In this document: positions 41,379-50,955 of the stretch, piece by piece
Layout: each line of letters begins with the position of its first letter
How positions within the stretch are numbered: position 1 is the stretch's first letter
Origin: Bacillota bacterium
GTDB lineage: Bacteria; Bacillota; Clostridia; Acetivibrionales; DTU013
DNA length: 64,000 nucleotides
Direction of reading: 5' to 3'
NCBI GenBank assembly: GCA_023412915.1
Contig: JAEZRE010000024.1
Location: 88,776 to 152,775, forward strand
Notes under the pieces: generated by a model
What the model was told of the DNA's origin: nothing
The model's input: only the letters and a program-made list of their open reading frames with translations
Database searches by the model: none
Program-made: the position numbers and the translations under genes

Positions 41379-44030
41379 TTAGAGTAGTCCGGGTACTTCT
41401 TCGCCGGGTAGCGGCATTGAATAGAAATAGCCCTGTGCCATATCGCATTTGTAACGCGCAAGGAACTCAGTCTGTTCCTGCTTTTCGACCCCTTCGGCCA
41501 CAATGCGCAGGTTCCTCTGATGCCCTATATGTATAATCGATTCAATCATGCTGTTATCATTTTCCGGTATGTCATCGACAAAGCTTTTATCGATCTTCAG
41601 CGTATCGATTGGCAGCTGTTTCAAATAACTGAGCGAGGAGAAGCCTTTGCCGAAATCATCGATCGAAAGCTTCACGCCGAGTTTCCTGAGTTCGTTCAGT
41701 TTCTTAAGATTCATTTCAAGCGCTTCGACCAGCTTGGATTCCGTTATCTCGAGCTCGAGCAGAGAAGGTTCGAGGCCTGTCTTCTGCAGGGCAGTCCTGA
41801 CTGTCTGAACAAAGTCGATCTGCATGAGCTGGATAACAGATATGTTCACCGATATTTTGAAACTGCCGCCGGTGCTGTCATTCAGCTCTTTGATGAAGCA
41901 GCAGGCTGTTTCCATGACCCATTGGCCTATTTTCACAATCAAACCGGTCTCCTCAGCGACATATATGAACTTCAGGGGCGGGATCATGCCGCGTTCGGCG
42001 TCCCTCCACCTTATCAGCGCCTCAAAGCCGCTTATCTTACCGGTATTGAGATCGACCTGCGGCTGGTAATAAAGCAAAAAATCGTTCTTTTCGATCGCAA
42101 GCCTCAAGCCGTTTTCCATACTGATTCTTTCAGAGACCTCATCGTTCATTTCAGGTTCGAATACTACCGATTTGTTTTTTCCGTCCTTTTTCGCGCGGAA
42201 CATCGCGACATCCGAACTTTTGAGCATCTCCTCGATGCTTCCCGCATGATCGGGGTATATGCTGATGCCGCAACTTGCCGAAACGTGGAAATTGTTATCC
42301 ATTATGCTAAAGGGCTCATTGAAGACGCCCATTGCTTTTTCGATTTTATCCTTCAAGCTATCCTGCTTCTCGATATCCTTTATGAATACTACGAATTCGT
42401 CTCCTTCGAATCTGGTAACGATTTCGTTTTCAGTAAAAGTCCCCTTAAGCCGCCGGCTGATGTCCACCAGCAGCAAATCACCCAAGGTATGCCCGAAGGA
42501 GTCGTTGATATATTTGAAATCGTCCAGATCCAAATTCAGAAGTGCGCTGCGGCAGCCGTCATCCGAACTGGTGAACAGATCCTTTACTTCATGATAAAGA
42601 GCTACACGGTTGGGCAGGCCGGTCAGAGGATCCTTGTGTGCCTGCTGCCTTATCTTTTCCTCTGTGGCCGCAAGCTCGTCATATACCATCGTAAGCTCCT
42701 CGAAACTATCCTGCAGCTTGTACTCCTGCTCGACCCTGTCAGTGATATCGATTCCCAGGAGTTCATATGCATCATGATTTTCATTGTCGCTGATAACACT
42801 GCAATAGACATGCATAATCCTGCTGTCGCCGCGCATTAACGCCAGTTCGAGGTTTGCGCTGCTGTTCTTCAGTTCGATATCGGAAATTGCTCCGATTAGC
42901 TTTTCCCGGTCGGCAGCAGTGAGAATTTCATTTATGTTCCGTATACTGTTTTCGTTGAACTTGCTGAAATACAGGAATATATCCTCCGCATGCCTGTTGG
43001 ACGAAAGTATCGTCCCGTCTTGTTTGAAGCTGAGCGCAATAAGATTTGTAAAATCGGTTATGCGCATTGAATTGACCTGTTGCTTCATCAGGTCACTTTT
43101 CAGATTTCCCGAGCGCGATATGACAATAGCTATAATGAGCGATCCCACCAAAATCAATACAAAAAGCAGCACAAATACTATATTGAGTTCGGCGAATACC
43201 ACATTTGTCGGGGCGGTTACCGCAACGGACCAGCCCGTGTCTCCAATGGGGCAGAAGCCCATGTATATGTACTGACCATTATAATAATATTCACCGGTCC
43301 CCGTCTGTCCGGCGATCATTTTCTTTTCGAGAGCGACCAGCTGTTTAAAGCTCGACTTGCCTTCCAAGACGTCAAGGTTGTTTTCTCCGTTGTAAACAAG
43401 CACCCTGTCGTCATTGGCTATAATATCCCCGTCTTTATTTAAAATGAAGGTGCTGCCGTTATCCTTAAGCTTGATTTTATCCGTCATGAGGCTCAAGACA
43501 TCGGCTGTATAAGTTGCATACAGGACGCCTGTGACTTCGTCCAACTCTTTTATGGGCACGGCAAACACAATGACCGATGTATCGTCCACGCGGCTGACAA
43601 TGGGATCGGAAACGACAGTCTCGCCCTTCATGGCTTTTAAAAAATACTCCCTGTCGCCGACATAAAGTCGCTGGTTGTCGGTCGTTACGGCATATCCTTG
43701 CGTATCAGCCAAACTGAGCCTTCTGTACCTGTCCAGGTACAACTGCTTCTTCAACTCGTCCAGCCTTTCGCTGAAAGGCAGCGAATCATCTTTAATTATA
43801 CTGTTTGCAGCAATAGATTTGACCTCAGATGTACGCGCCGAAACATAGTTGTCTACTGTTGTAGCCCCCTGCTGCGCAAAACGTACGAGTGAATTTTCCA
43901 GTTCTGATATGAGCAGCCTCGTTACCGCGTAATACATGACAAAACCGGCAATAAGTGAGATTGCCGCTATTTGCAATGACCTTATCAGAACCGGATTTAC
44001 TTTCAGGGTCTTCAGAAAATCACCATCCAA
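41379..44030 (-). CDS. Membrane Cache-PAS-GGDEF-EAL cyclic-di-GMP protein
   Basis: An 883-residue signalling protein. Membrane helix (about 18-40), periplasmic-side double Cache sensor (about 45-270), second helix (about 285-305), a PAS-like segment, then GGDEF (about 460-620) and EAL (about 635-880). The EAL motif (FEALIRW) and the metal/catalytic blocks NISVIQL, ELEITES, DDFGKGFSS and EGVE are present, so phosphodiesterase activity is likely. The GGDEF signature is EGDEF (first Gly to Glu), so cyclase activity is doubtful. Start is a TTG with only a weak AGGTAAGTG upstream. Confidence 0.9.
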   Translation of the reverse strand: MDGDFLKTLKVNPVLIRSLQIAAISLIAGFVMYYAVTRLLISELENSLVRFAQQGATTVDNYVSARTSEVKSIAANSIIKDDSLPFSERLDELKKQLYLDRYRRLSLADTQGYAVTTDNQRLYVGDREYFLKAMKGETVVSDPIVSRVDDTSVIVFAVPIKELDEVTGVLYATYTADVLSLMTDKIKLKDNGSTFILNKDGDIIANDDRVLVYNGENNLDVLEGKSSFKQLVALEKKMIAGQTGTGEYYYNGQYIYMGFCPIGDTGWSVAVTAPTNVVFAELNIVFVLLFVLILVGSLIIAIVISRSGNLKSDLMKQQVNSMRITDFTNLIALSFKQDGTILSSNRHAEDIFLYFSKFNENSIRNINEILTAADREKLIGAISDIELKNSSANLELALMRGDSRIMHVYCSVISDNENHDAYELLGIDITDRVEQEYKLQDSFEELTMVYDELAATEEKIRQQAHKDPLTGLPNRVALYHEVKDLFTSSDDGCRSALLNLDLDDFKYINDSFGHTLGDLLLVDISRRLKGTFTENEIVTRFEGDEFVVFIKDIEKQDSLKDKIEKAMGVFNEPFSIMDNNFHVSASCGISIYPDHAGSIEEMLKSSDVAMFRAKKDGKNKSVVFEPEMNDEVSERISMENGLRLAIEKNDFLLYYQPQVDLNTGKISGFEALIRWRDAERGMIPPLKFIYVAEETGLIVKIGQWVMETACCFIKELNDSTGGSFKISVNISVIQLMQIDFVQTVRTALQKTGLEPSLLELEITESKLVEALEMNLKKLNELRKLGVKLSIDDFGKGFSSLSYLKQLPIDTLKIDKSFVDDIPENDNSMIESIIHIGHQRNLRIVAEGVEKQEQTEFLARYKCDMAQGYFYSMPLPGEEVPGLL

Positions 44031-44047
44031 TTACATCACTTACCTAT

Positions 44048-44083
44048 AGAAGCAATTTGCGCCGAATAACACAAATTGCTTCT
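44048..44083. terminator. Strong hairpin between the AbrB-like gene and the c-di-GMP gene
   Basis: A perfect 12-base stem (AGAAGCAATTTG with its complement) around a 12-base loop. The T-run is absent, so termination is only suggested. Confidence 0.5.
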
Positions 44084-44131
44084 ATATATTCCGATCAAGG
44101 CATGGCACGCCACGTCGCTCAAAGCTGAGAT

Positions 44132-44371
44132 TCAGCCTTTCAACTCTCTCATGCAGGCTGAACAGATATTTTTACCCTTATAATTGATAACATCCTTGGC
44201 GTCTCCGCAAAAAATGCAAGCCGGTTCATATTTCTTGAGAATGATGTTTGCTCCTTCGATAAATATCTCGAGCGCATCCTTCTCCGCTATGTCAAGTGTC
44301 CTTCTGAGCTCGATGGGCAGTACCACCCTTCCGAGTTCATCCACCTTCCTGACAATACCTGTAGATTTCAT
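44132..44371 (-). CDS. AbrB/SpoVT-type transition-state regulator
   Basis: A 79-residue protein. Residues 1-50 are the swapped-hairpin AbrB DNA-binding domain (TGIVRKVDELGRVVLPIELRRTL). The C-terminal part carries two CxxC pairs (CIFCGD, CSACM) that may bind zinc. AbrB-type proteins repress stationary-phase and sporulation genes during growth. The ATG at 44371 has GGGGG seven bases upstream. It is adjacent to a receiver-domain gene and the c-di-GMP gene. Confidence 0.9.
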   Translation of the reverse strand: MKSTGIVRKVDELGRVVLPIELRRTLDIAEKDALEIFIEGANIILKKYEPACIFCGDAKDVINYKGKNICSACMRELKG

Positions 44372-44400
44372 ACCGTCACCCCCTTTCAATAATTAAACAT

Positions 44401-44802
44401 TTACTGGCAATTCTCTTTCAGATCGTGCTCCGCTACAACTCTGCCGATGACCTCCGGAAGTTCGGATATCCTATCCTTGGGGAGGAAGAAGCTGCATCCC
44501 TTTTCGAAGGCTTCAGTCAATTCCTTCTGACTTATATCCTCTGAAACGATCATAAACGGTGTGTCGCTGCATATCACATTCCTCACCTTCAGCGCGCCGA
44601 GGGCATTGAACTCCGGCATGACATTGTCGCTTAAGATGATGTCCCAGTGATTCCCGTTCAATACATCCTGCAATCCGGCCTTTGAAGAAACTATCCTGCT
44701 TTCGACAGATATTCCGTTTCTTTTAAGGATCCTTAGAATAAGATCAGCAAAAAACAGAGAATCCTCAACAATCACTACTGCCAGCATAACCCCTTTATTC
44801 AT
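44401..44802 (-). CDS. Single-domain response regulator (CheY-like receiver)
   Basis: A receiver domain of about 130 residues. The acidic pocket is in VVIVEDS, the phosphorylated Asp in IILSDNVMPE, and the switch/lysine in LPKDRI. No output domain, so it must act by protein contact. The start is uncertain: the ATG at 44802 has no clear ribosome binding site, and the ATG at 44787 has AAAGGGG only two bases away. It is on the same strand as the AbrB-like gene, 29 bases upstream of it. Confidence 0.82.
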   Translation of the reverse strand: MNKGVMLAVVIVEDSLFFADLILRILKRNGISVESRIVSSKAGLQDVLNGNHWDIILSDNVMPEFNALGALKVRNVICSDTPFMIVSEDISQKELTEAFEKGCSFFLPKDRISELPEVIGRVVAEHDLKENCQ

Positions 44803-44946
44803 GTCATACACCACGCTATAAGGTATTAGCTGCCTGCCAAATAAAACAGACAGGGTGCCATCCAAACATGTTATATTTTACCGTGTCTGTTCCAATTAAT
44901 TAATGAAATTTCTCCTGTTTTTACCCCGAATTATGTCAGTTTTTTG

Positions 44947-46044
44947 CTAAACACCCATGTTACCCCTGTATTCGCTAGGGCTTACGCCCATATGTTTCTT
45001 GAATAACCTGCTGAAGTACTCCGTATCCCTGAAACCCAGAAGGAGCGCAATCTCGTAGGTTTTTCTCCCGCCTTGCCCAAGCAGTCTGGCTGCCCGTTTC
45101 ATCTTGACCTTCGTTATGTACTCGATAAGAAGCGCCCCCGTTTTCTGCCTGAAAGCTTCGCTCAGGTACTTACGGTTCATATACATCGAAGTGGCGATCC
45201 CCTCTATGGTAATATCATGGTCCACCGACATCAGAACGTATCGAGATATCTTATTTTCCAGCTGCTCGGGATCACAGCCGTATTCGAGTTCCGCAATGCT
45301 GCCAAACAGAATTTTGACAGACTGTACAAATTCGGCCGCGGCTTCATCCACATTGCTAAACCCTGAAAAATCTATTCCTTTTAATATGCTTGTGTCTATA
45401 AACATGTCCAGCCAGACATACTGTTCCGAAACCTTCTGTAAAAGCTCCGCCGCCGCCCTTTTGAAAGAAATGCCGGACTTGAGCGGATCTCTGTCGGACA
45501 CCACAAGGATAGCTTCGGCGAGCCTGTCCGTAATTACGGGCGTATCCGGCTGCTTCTTCAGGAATGCCCCGATCAGCCGGTCCATTTCCGCCGACGGGAA
45601 GTGGTCTTCCATCTTCTCTTCAAGCTTTACTTCAAGATTTCTAACACGTTCGCTCTCATATTTCTTCTTTTTGAGAAACTGATCGACCTTGTCCAGCAAG
45701 CCGGCAATATCCTCGTATCCGGCCGGTTTACCCAGATAATCGAAAGCCCCGAACTGTATCCCCTGCTTCGCATAAGCAAAATCTTCATAGTCGCTCAAAA
45801 GGACAACACAGGGGCAAAGCGACTTTTCATTCACTTCTTTGAGAAGCTCTATACCATCTATTTTAGGCATCTTTATATCGGTTATGATCAGGTCGATCCG
45901 GTCTTTTTGCAGTATGTCCAACGCTTCCTGCCCGTTTTTAGCTTCCGCGGCAATGCAGAAGTCGGTTTCACCATCCCAGAGCTTGAGCCTTTTCAGCTGC
46001 CTCAGACCGATATCCATATCATCCACCAGCATTACCCTGTACAA
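44947..46044 (-). CDS. AraC-type response regulator (YesN-like)
   Basis: A 365-residue two-component regulator. The receiver domain covers about 1-120 (phospho-Asp in LIITDIKMP, switch Lys in YLGKPAGYED), a coiled coil and linker follow, and the last 100 residues are an AraC/XylS double helix-turn-helix (IATSMYMNRKYLSEAFRQKTG, LLLGFRDTEYFSRLFKKHMG). No sensor kinase is adjacent. The start is a TTG with GAGG four bases upstream; an ATG at 46032 is also possible. Confidence 0.88.
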   Translation of the reverse strand: MYRVMLVDDMDIGLRQLKRLKLWDGETDFCIAAEAKNGQEALDILQKDRIDLIITDIKMPKIDGIELLKEVNEKSLCPCVVLLSDYEDFAYAKQGIQFGAFDYLGKPAGYEDIAGLLDKVDQFLKKKKYESERVRNLEVKLEEKMEDHFPSAEMDRLIGAFLKKQPDTPVITDRLAEAILVVSDRDPLKSGISFKRAAAELLQKVSEQYVWLDMFIDTSILKGIDFSGFSNVDEAAAEFVQSVKILFGSIAELEYGCDPEQLENKISRYVLMSVDHDITIEGIATSMYMNRKYLSEAFRQKTGALLIEYITKVKMKRAARLLGQGGRKTYEIALLLGFRDTEYFSRLFKKHMGVSPSEYRGNMGV

Positions 46045-46513
46045 ATAACCTCACCCCTCGGCCTGCCTGGTAATGTTATCGAATTGCATGTTTCCTAGTA
46101 CTGCCAACCGCCACAGATAATGTAATGGCATAATGCTATATTAGCATACTATTCGTCAAAATCCTACAAAAAACTTTAACGTTTCCAGTTGCATAAAATA
46201 GACTCAAAATAAGTCCTTTTAAATTTTTTTGCAATAAATCTTGCAATTTTGCTACTATAAAACCTTCAATTTTTTTCTTGACAAATTCATAAATATGCGT
46301 ATATATTATAAGGGAAGTTGCAGTATTGTCAGATGTTTTGGGGCGTATTTCAACCGGAGTCCCACAGCCTGAAAAACCAAACATTTTGAAAGTATAACAT
46401 TCGTCACCTTCATTTTGCACAGACAACCACTTTTAAATTATTTATGAATACTACTTGCATGGCGAGGTAAAAGTATCTCCATACAAGCATTATTATAAAA
46501 ATCAGGAGGTATA
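46045..46513. other. 469-base leader and promoter region of gdhA
   Basis: AT-rich region between divergent genes. It holds a sigma-A-like promoter on the plus strand (separate entry) with a leader of about 200 bases. Near its end CTTGCATGG and CCATACAAG form an imperfect nine-base stem 30-50 bases before the gdhA ribosome binding site. A 96-codon minus-strand frame here has no ribosome binding site and I do not count it as a gene. Confidence 0.45.
46278..46307 (+). promoter_or_regulatory. Candidate sigma-A promoter of gdhA
   Basis: TTGACA (46278-46283), 18 bases, TATATT (46302-46307). The leader to the gdhA start would be about 200 bases. Confidence 0.55.
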
Positions 46514-47860
46514 ATGATAATGAAAATTTTAGCAAGCATTATGGACCAGGTAATCAAAAGGAATCCCAACGAACCGGAATTCCATCAGGCAGTAAGGGAA
46601 GTTCTCGAATCGCTGGAGCCTGTGGCTGAAAAACACCCCGAATGGGTTGCCGCAGGAATATTTGACAGGATCGTTGAACCTGAAAGACAGATCATCTTCA
46701 GGGTACCGTGGGTCGATGACAAGGGCAAGGTACAGGTGAACAGAGGCTTCAGGATCCAGTTCAACAGTGCTATCGGACCTTACAAAGGTGGTATCAGGCT
46801 TCATCCCTCAGTATATTCCGGTATCATCAAGTTCCTCGGCTTCGAGCAGATCCTGAAGAACTCACTCACAGGTCTGCCTATGGGTGGAGCAAAGGGCGGC
46901 AGTGATTTCGATCCCAAGGGCAAATCCGACGGAGAAGTCATGAGATTCTGCCAGAGCTTCATGTTCGAGCTCGCAAGACACATTGGCCCGGATACGGACG
47001 TACCAGCAGGCGATATCGGAACCGGCGGACGTGAAATCGGTTACATGTTCGGCATGTACAAGAAAATGCAGAACGAATTCACAGGAGTACTTACCGGCAA
47101 AGGCCTGACCTGGGGCGGAAGCCTTGCAAGGACGGAAGCAACCGGCTACGGACTCTGCTACTTCATGGAAGAAGCCATGAAGACCATCAAGGGCAAATCC
47201 TTCAATGGTGCGACAGTCGTTATTTCAGGTTCAGGGAACGTTGCCATCTACGCAACGGAAAAGGCTCAGCAGCTCGGCGCAAAGGTCGTTGCTCTCAGCG
47301 ATTCCAACGGTTATATATATGATCCCGACGGTATCAAGGTAGACACCGTCAAGCAGATCAAGGAAGTAGAAAGAAAGAGGATCAGCGAATACATAAAGGC
47401 TCATCCCAAGGCTACTTATACGGAAGGCTGCTCCGGTATCTGGTCCATCAAGTGCGACATCGCTCTGCCCTGTGCTACGCAGAACGAGATCGACGAAGCT
47501 TCCGCCAAGAAGCTCGTAGCAAACGGCTGCTTCGCAGTTGGCGAAGGCGCTAACATGCCTTCTACTCCCGAAGCTGTAGAAGTATTCCTGAAGAACAATC
47601 TCGTATTCGGACCCGCAAAGGCTGCAAATGCAGGCGGCGTTGCCACTTCAGGACTCGAAATGTGCCAGAACAGCATGAGATATTCCTGGACCTTCGAAGA
47701 AGTTGACGCAAAGCTCAAGGATATAATGATCAACATCTTCAAGAATTCCAGCAAGGCCGCTAAAGATTACGGCTTCGGCGACAACCTCGTTGCAGGCGCC
47801 AATATCGCTGGCTTTGAAAAGGTCGCAAGCGCAATGTTTGCACAGGGTATAACTTATTAA
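46514..47860 (+). CDS. gdhA: Glutamate dehydrogenase (hexameric, NADP-type)
   Basis: A 448-residue enzyme that interconverts 2-oxoglutarate plus ammonia and glutamate, the main nitrogen-assimilation reaction. The active-site blocks are clear: RIQFNSAIGPYKGG, the catalytic lysine in PMGGAKGGSDF, and the Rossmann motif SGSGNVA. Length and signatures fit the NADP-specific small hexamer. AGGAGG is four bases before the ATG at 46514 and ten before the ATG at 46520. The codon use is strikingly biased, as for a highly expressed gene. A terminator follows. Confidence 0.97.
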   Translation: MIMKILASIMDQVIKRNPNEPEFHQAVREVLESLEPVAEKHPEWVAAGIFDRIVEPERQIIFRVPWVDDKGKVQVNRGFRIQFNSAIGPYKGGIRLHPSVYSGIIKFLGFEQILKNSLTGLPMGGAKGGSDFDPKGKSDGEVMRFCQSFMFELARHIGPDTDVPAGDIGTGGREIGYMFGMYKKMQNEFTGVLTGKGLTWGGSLARTEATGYGLCYFMEEAMKTIKGKSFNGATVVISGSGNVAIYATEKAQQLGAKVVALSDSNGYIYDPDGIKVDTVKQIKEVERKRISEYIKAHPKATYTEGCSGIWSIKCDIALPCATQNEIDEASAKKLVANGCFAVGEGANMPSTPEAVEVFLKNNLVFGPAKAANAGGVATSGLEMCQNSMRYSWTFEEVDAKLKDIMINIFKNSSKAAKDYGFGDNLVAGANIAGFEKVASAMFAQGITY

Positions 47861-47911
47861 TCAGGAAGCCTGATGCTTTACGGCTTATGCCGCTTGAATT
47901 ATAAGAGCCTC

Positions 47912-47949
47912 GAGCCTCGTCGGACCGATCCGGCGGGGCTCTTGTTTTT
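47912..47949 (+). terminator. Rho-independent terminator after gdhA
   Basis: A 12-base GC-rich stem (GAGCCTCGTCGG with CCGGCGGGGCTC, one G-T pair) and a six-base loop followed by a T-rich run. Confidence 0.8.
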
Positions 47950-48002
47950 GATGCGCGCAGGGAGGCAGGTCATCCTCATACTCTGCTTGCCGCGTCGTAC
48001 CG

Positions 48003-48752
48003 TCAGACTCTGCTTACCGCTCTGAACCTCAGCGCCGCAAGCAAAGCGGTGGCCACTCCTATCCCTGCCAATATGACCAGCGACAATACTGCGCTGGATT
48101 CCACGCTCATTCCGAATGCCAGCCCCGTGAATGCCTGCACCGCATGGGTGGAGGGAATGATGTAACCCGCCGTCCTGAGTGCTCCCGGCAGCATGGAGGC
48201 AGGGAACATTATACCGCCCAGCATAACTGTCGGGAGGAATACGGCTTGAGAAAGCAGCGTCGCGGCTGACTGGGTCTTCGCCAATACCCCTATTAGCAGA
48301 CCTATGGCTATATTGCTGAATAACATAATAATAAGAACCTCAGAATAGGAAGCATAATCGACAGGTGTGCCTGCCCCGAAAACAACAGGAGCAGTAAGCA
48401 GGATAATAGCCGAAACAATCAGCAGGTGCAGGAAGGCGCTGACAGCATGGACCAGAAGAGTCGCTGAGCCCGGTATCCCGCACACCCGGTATGCCCGGAG
48501 CACTTCAGATTCCCGCATCCTAACTACAGGTACCGGCATCCCGATAACAGCTCCCATCGTTACGGCAAAGATCGTCATCGAAAAAGTCAGCGTTTGCTTC
48601 GATGCAGGATTTATCGAGACAAATACGGAGCCTACGATAAAGTAGAAAATCAACGGCAGCAGGTAATACGTCAATAAAGTGCCGCGTTCGCGTATATCCA
48701 TTTTGAATTGTATCCAAAGGTGTATGGAAAATGCCCTGATGAATTTATTCAT
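48003..48752 (-). CDS. ABC-2 type transporter permease
   Basis: A 249-residue membrane protein with six membrane segments of the ABC-2 exporter family, including the conserved PxxxLGGxMFP-like loop (LPTVMLGGIMFPASMLP). It pairs with the ATPase gene directly upstream, whose stop overlaps its ATG (ATGA). GGAGG precedes the start. Probably exports a drug, peptide or lipid; the substrate is unknown. A DUF3021/LytTR pair upstream probably controls it. Confidence 0.9.
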   Translation of the reverse strand: MNKFIRAFSIHLWIQFKMDIRERGTLLTYYLLPLIFYFIVGSVFVSINPASKQTLTFSMTIFAVTMGAVIGMPVPVVRMRESEVLRAYRVCGIPGSATLLVHAVSAFLHLLIVSAIILLTAPVVFGAGTPVDYASYSEVLIIMLFSNIAIGLLIGVLAKTQSAATLLSQAVFLPTVMLGGIMFPASMLPGALRTAGYIIPSTHAVQAFTGLAFGMSVESSAVLSLVILAGIGVATALLAALRFRAVSRV

Positions 48753-49672
48753 GATCTTACACCTCCTTCGACAAGCTCAAGGAAGCTTTCCTCGAGCGAG
48801 GGACGTTCCACTCTCAGGTCTTCAACCGTATCCTTGCCCGCCTGCACTTCACCCAGCAGTTCCATCACTGCCGAAGCCGTATCGGAGCAGAGCCATATGC
48901 CGTAATTATCTGTTTGCTTCAGGAAGCGCGCATTTCTGGTATCCTTCCCCGGCAGCAGGCAGCCGTTTTTTGTACTTATTATTATCCTTGTCTCGGCACG
49001 CCCTGAAGCCGTTATCTGGGCCGGGCTTCCTATGACGGCCATCCTGCCCCGGATCATGATCGCGATCCGGTCACACAGGGTCTCCGCTTCAACCATATCA
49101 TGCGTGGCTAGAAGTATAGTCACACCGGAATTTCTCAGCTCACGGATGGCGTCGTGCAGCTGTGCCCTTCCTTGTACATCGAGCCCTGCGGTCGGTTCAT
49201 CGAGTATGATGACAGTAGGATCGCAAGCCAATGCGAGTGCCAGGTGCAAACGCCGCTTCTGCCCTTCCGACAGTTCGCGGTACTGCTTCCTGCTTTGTCC
49301 GGTCAAGCCGAATCTCTCGAGGAGCTCGAGCCTGGCCGGCAGTCCGTGCCATGCGCAGATCAGGGACATTGCTTCGCCGGGGCGCAGCCCTTCAGGCAGC
49401 GATGAGGACTGGAGCTGAACGCCGAGTATGCGTCTCAACGCGCTTTCATCAGCCTGCGGATTGCAGTCTCCCACCTTTAAGCTTCCCCCGTCGGCGCGCC
49501 TTATTCCCTCGATACACTCGAGAGTAGTCGTTTTTCCTGCGCCATTCGGACCAAGGAGGCCGAAGACCTCCCCTTTCACGACTGACAGGCTTATCCCGGT
49601 TATAGCGGTCACATTGCCATAGCGTTTGACCAGTCCGTCAATCTTAATGATGTTTTCATCAAATTTACTCAA
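48749..49672 (-). CDS. ABC transporter ATP-binding protein
   Basis: A 307-residue ATPase with Walker A GPNGAGKTT, signature ELSEGQKRR, Walker B VIILDEPTAGLD and the H-loop ATHD. The C-terminal 90 residues are an added domain typical of ABC-2 exporter ATPases. The start is a TTG with GGAGGG upstream. It overlaps the permease gene by four bases, so the two proteins form one exporter. Confidence 0.94.
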   Translation of the reverse strand: MSKFDENIIKIDGLVKRYGNVTAITGISLSVVKGEVFGLLGPNGAGKTTTLECIEGIRRADGGSLKVGDCNPQADESALRRILGVQLQSSSLPEGLRPGEAMSLICAWHGLPARLELLERFGLTGQSRKQYRELSEGQKRRLHLALALACDPTVIILDEPTAGLDVQGRAQLHDAIRELRNSGVTILLATHDMVEAETLCDRIAIMIRGRMAVIGSPAQITASGRAETRIIISTKNGCLLPGKDTRNARFLKQTDNYGIWLCSDTASAVMELLGEVQAGKDTVEDLRVERPSLEESFLELVEGGVRS

Positions 49673-49684
49673 AATACACCCTCC

Positions 49685-50119
49685 TTATTGCCGACGCTTG
49701 TATTCGTTGAGCTTTTCGTTCAGCTTCCTGGCTTTTGCCCTGTTGACTCGCCAGATGATCAGCCAGGTGACCAGGTAGAAAAGGGAACACAAGGTAAATA
49801 GCGCAATAACGGTTTCGACACTATCGAAGCTCCTGCCGCCAAAGCTCAACCAGCCGAAAGCCATACTGCAGACAATTATTACCGAGGTCGTCAGTATATA
49901 GCCGATTATAGACTTCCATACAAATCTTAATTTCTCGGACTGGTACACGAGATTGATCAACGAGCACATTGCCGAAAGCAAGAGGCTCTGCCAGACCATA
50001 CGAACCGGGACCGCCGCGTTTTCGCCGGTTGCCGCCAATATGGCCGATTGCATGAGTATCGCAATGGTAAAAGCTATCAGTATGCCTAATACAAAATACT
50101 CCAAACTTTGTTTTTTCAT
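49685..50119 (-). CDS. DUF3021 family membrane protein
   Basis: A 144-residue protein with four membrane segments (about 10-30, 43-60, 70-92, 100-122). Family DUF3021 proteins are almost always paired with a LytTR regulator, as here (upstream, ten-base gap). They are thought to act as membrane-bound inhibitors of that regulator. AGGAGGG precedes the ATG. Confidence 0.85.
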   Translation of the reverse strand: MKKQSLEYFVLGILIAFTIAILMQSAILAATGENAAVPVRMVWQSLLLSAMCSLINLVYQSEKLRFVWKSIIGYILTTSVIIVCSMAFGWLSFGGRSFDSVETVIALFTLCSLFYLVTWLIIWRVNRAKARKLNEKLNEYKRRQ

Positions 50120-50128
50120 AAAACCCTC

Positions 50129-50566
50129 CTAGAAACCAAGCTTCTTTTTGAATAGGGGGACATACTGCCTTGAAATGATCACTTTCTCTCCGTTCTGCAG
50201 GACCGCTTCTATCCTTCCGTTCAACAGCGGAGAGACATAGTTGATCTTCATCAGGTTGAGAACCGTCGACTTGTTCACCCTGATGATGCCGGTGCCCGTA
50301 AAGCGCTCTTCAAGCTCATACAATTTCAGGTTTGTCTCGTAAACGCTGTCTATTGTATAGATAAACACCTTTTCATCAACAGTATCGAAGTACAGGATAT
50401 CCTCGGGCTTCAGGAAGTAGACCTTGTCGTCTTTTCTGGCGCTTACGGCCGAGCCATACAGCCGCAGCCTTGAGATTATCCTTTCAAGGTCTTCGTCTAT
50501 ACAGCTGCATTTTATCGTTATTTCAACCTCACTGAATTCGCCCGACTGTTCGATATTTATTTTCAA
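50129..50566 (-). CDS. LytTR-family DNA-binding regulator
   Basis: A 145-residue regulator. The C-terminal LytTR domain (about residues 45-145: DILYFDTVDEKVFIYT, LEERFTGTGIIRVNKSTVLNL, VIISRQYVPLFKKKLGF) binds direct repeats ahead of target genes. The frame is open to 50692, but the TTG at 50566 has GAGGGGG ten bases upstream and gives the usual short N-terminus. First in the LytTR-DUF3021-ABC operon, so probably autoregulatory and controlling the exporter. Confidence 0.85.
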   Translation of the reverse strand: MKINIEQSGEFSEVEITIKCSCIDEDLERIISRLRLYGSAVSARKDDKVYFLKPEDILYFDTVDEKVFIYTIDSVYETNLKLYELEERFTGTGIIRVNKSTVLNLMKINYVSPLLNGRIEAVLQNGEKVIISRQYVPLFKKKLGF

Positions 50567-50874
50567 TACTGAGCGGCCCCCTCTCACAAAAATTTCCTGG
50601 CTGCTACATTTACATGATACTTGAAAAACCGGAAGGAATTCAACAGGGTTCCGGTCTGTTACGGTTTTAGGAGGGTAAGTTGCATAACGCACGTGTAACC
50701 TGCAGGAAAAATGGGCACGGCTTCATACCTGGGCATGTCTTCGTACATAGCCGCAACAACATACATAAGTAATACTTCAAGCATAGGCGTAGCTTTGTAT
50801 ATATAGGAACGACTTCGCCCTGCCCGATAAAATAGCCAAGTATGCATCAGGAATAAATCCGCGCGTGCCGCGCA
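50567..50874. other. Promoter region of the LytTR operon, about 300 bases
   Basis: Upstream of the LytTR gene I see no open frame with a ribosome binding site and no clear promoter hexamers. LytTR-type direct repeats may lie here, but I cannot pick them out with confidence. Confidence 0.35.
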
Positions 50875-50913
50875 CAAAAAAAGAACCTGCAAGCATATTG
50901 TCTCGCAGGCTCT
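50875..50913 (-). terminator. Terminator after Fe-S aldo/keto reductase 1
   Basis: On the minus strand GAGCCTGC pairs with GCAGGTTC around a 14-base loop, followed by seven T residues. Confidence 0.8.
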
Positions 50914-50955
50914 TGACCTATCAACGGTTTCCTTTTGGTTCTATTGTTCTTCCGA

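Noticed and set aside
46136..46426. 96-codon frame on the minus strand upstream of gdhA
   Set aside because: No ribosome binding site, odd composition, and it overlaps the likely gdhA promoter.
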